Positions 12,607 through 12,785 of a DNA stretch of 12,785 bases are shown here, one piece after another. The stretch spans positions 1 to 12,785 of the forward strand of contig CALKVC010000164.1 of assembly GCA_937996595.1 (NCBI GenBank). The letters are read 5' to 3'. A program made the position numbers and the translations under genes. Source of the stretch: an uncultured Chitinophagaceae bacterium (GTDB taxonomy: Bacteria; Bacteroidota; Bacteroidia; Chitinophagales; Chitinophagaceae). Each line of letters opens with the position of its first letter. Position 1 is the stretch's first letter. The notes below the pieces were generated by a model. It saw only the letters and a list, made by a program, of their open reading frames with translations. It made no database searches and was not told where the DNA came from.

Positions 12607-12785
12607 AATAGGTATATCTGTTGGTTACAACTCAAAAAAATAACCTCCTTTGCCGGAAACACCGAAGAATACACCTACGACGGCTACGGACGCCTCAGTA
12701 CCACCACCGAAACCGTGGACGGAACGGCCCATGCGACCTCGTACAGCTACAATATGTACGGAGATCTCACCGCCAAAACCTTCCC
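12607..12785 (+). CDS. YD-repeat (RHS family) protein fragment, partial at both ends
   Basis: The plus-strand frame open from 12607 to the window end reads, from about 12631, LKKITSFAGNTEEYTYDGYG and continues to a second repeat YSYNMYGDLTAKTFP. Two YD-type repeats are visible: EYTYDGYGRL (about 12664-12693) and SYSYNMYGDL, spaced as in RHS/YD-repeat surface or secreted proteins, whose beta-cocoon shells often carry C-terminal toxins. No start codon precedes it: the frame begins after a TAG at 12604-12606, and the first residues (12607-12630) look unrelated, so homology starts near the junction with the truncated glycosyltransferase on the other strand. GC in 12651-12785 is about 57% by count (77/135), clearly above the adjacent gene. 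The rest of the protein lies outside the window. Confidence 0.7.

Overview
The window looks like a chromosomal segment from a Bacteroidota member, most plausibly of the Chitinophagaceae or close relatives. The evidence is a long (310-residue) NusB, a one-piece SecDF, a DUF1573 lipoprotein next to yajC, a CarboxypepD_reg-like secreted protein, and repeated TAnnTTTG-type -7 promoter elements a short distance before start codons. I saw no clear Shine-Dalgarno sequences before the starts I examined. Family placement is inference; no rRNA or tRNA is present to anchor it.

Left block (1-2873): a short C-terminal tail of an upstream gene, then nusB, a DUF1573 lipoprotein, yajC and coaE, all on +. nusB and the lipoprotein are 1 bp apart and probably cotranscribed. 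coaE is bracketed by two degenerate tandem-repeat arrays: a 7-bp-unit array before it (1915-2030) and a GTCGTTTAA/TTAAACGAC-type array after it (2655-2870). Each array has arms in opposite orientation and could fold into a long hairpin. The second sits between the convergent ends of coaE and an aspartate-type aminotransferase.

Middle block (2874-8024): the aminotransferase (-), a 481-bp divergent intergenic region with two promoter motifs, nested palindromes and a possible 58-residue ORF, then the 990-residue SecDF (+) with a strong intrinsic terminator, then an A-type Fe-S carrier (-). YajC and SecDF are partners in protein export, so this neighbourhood combines translocase auxiliaries with housekeeping genes for transcription antitermination, CoA synthesis and Fe-S assembly.

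Right block (8141-11314): a small single-TM protein of unknown function and, 37 bp later, a methylmalonyl-CoA-mutase catalytic subunit lacking the C-terminal B12-binding domain. Its residues at the substrate-carboxylate positions are the methylmalonyl-type Tyr and Arg. A secreted CarboxypepD_reg-like protein with paired cysteines follows under its own promoter.

Right edge (11374-12785): a GT39/PMT-type membrane glycosyltransferase (-) is cut off at its N-terminus around 12625. Immediately next to it, on the other strand, begins a GC-rich fragment of a YD-repeat (RHS) protein that runs off the window. This junction is either a real rearrangement or an assembly join at a multicopy RHS sequence. 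Apart from this junction and the two hairpin arrays around coaE, the window is mostly ordinary housekeeping DNA. I do not see a convincing previously undescribed multi-gene system.
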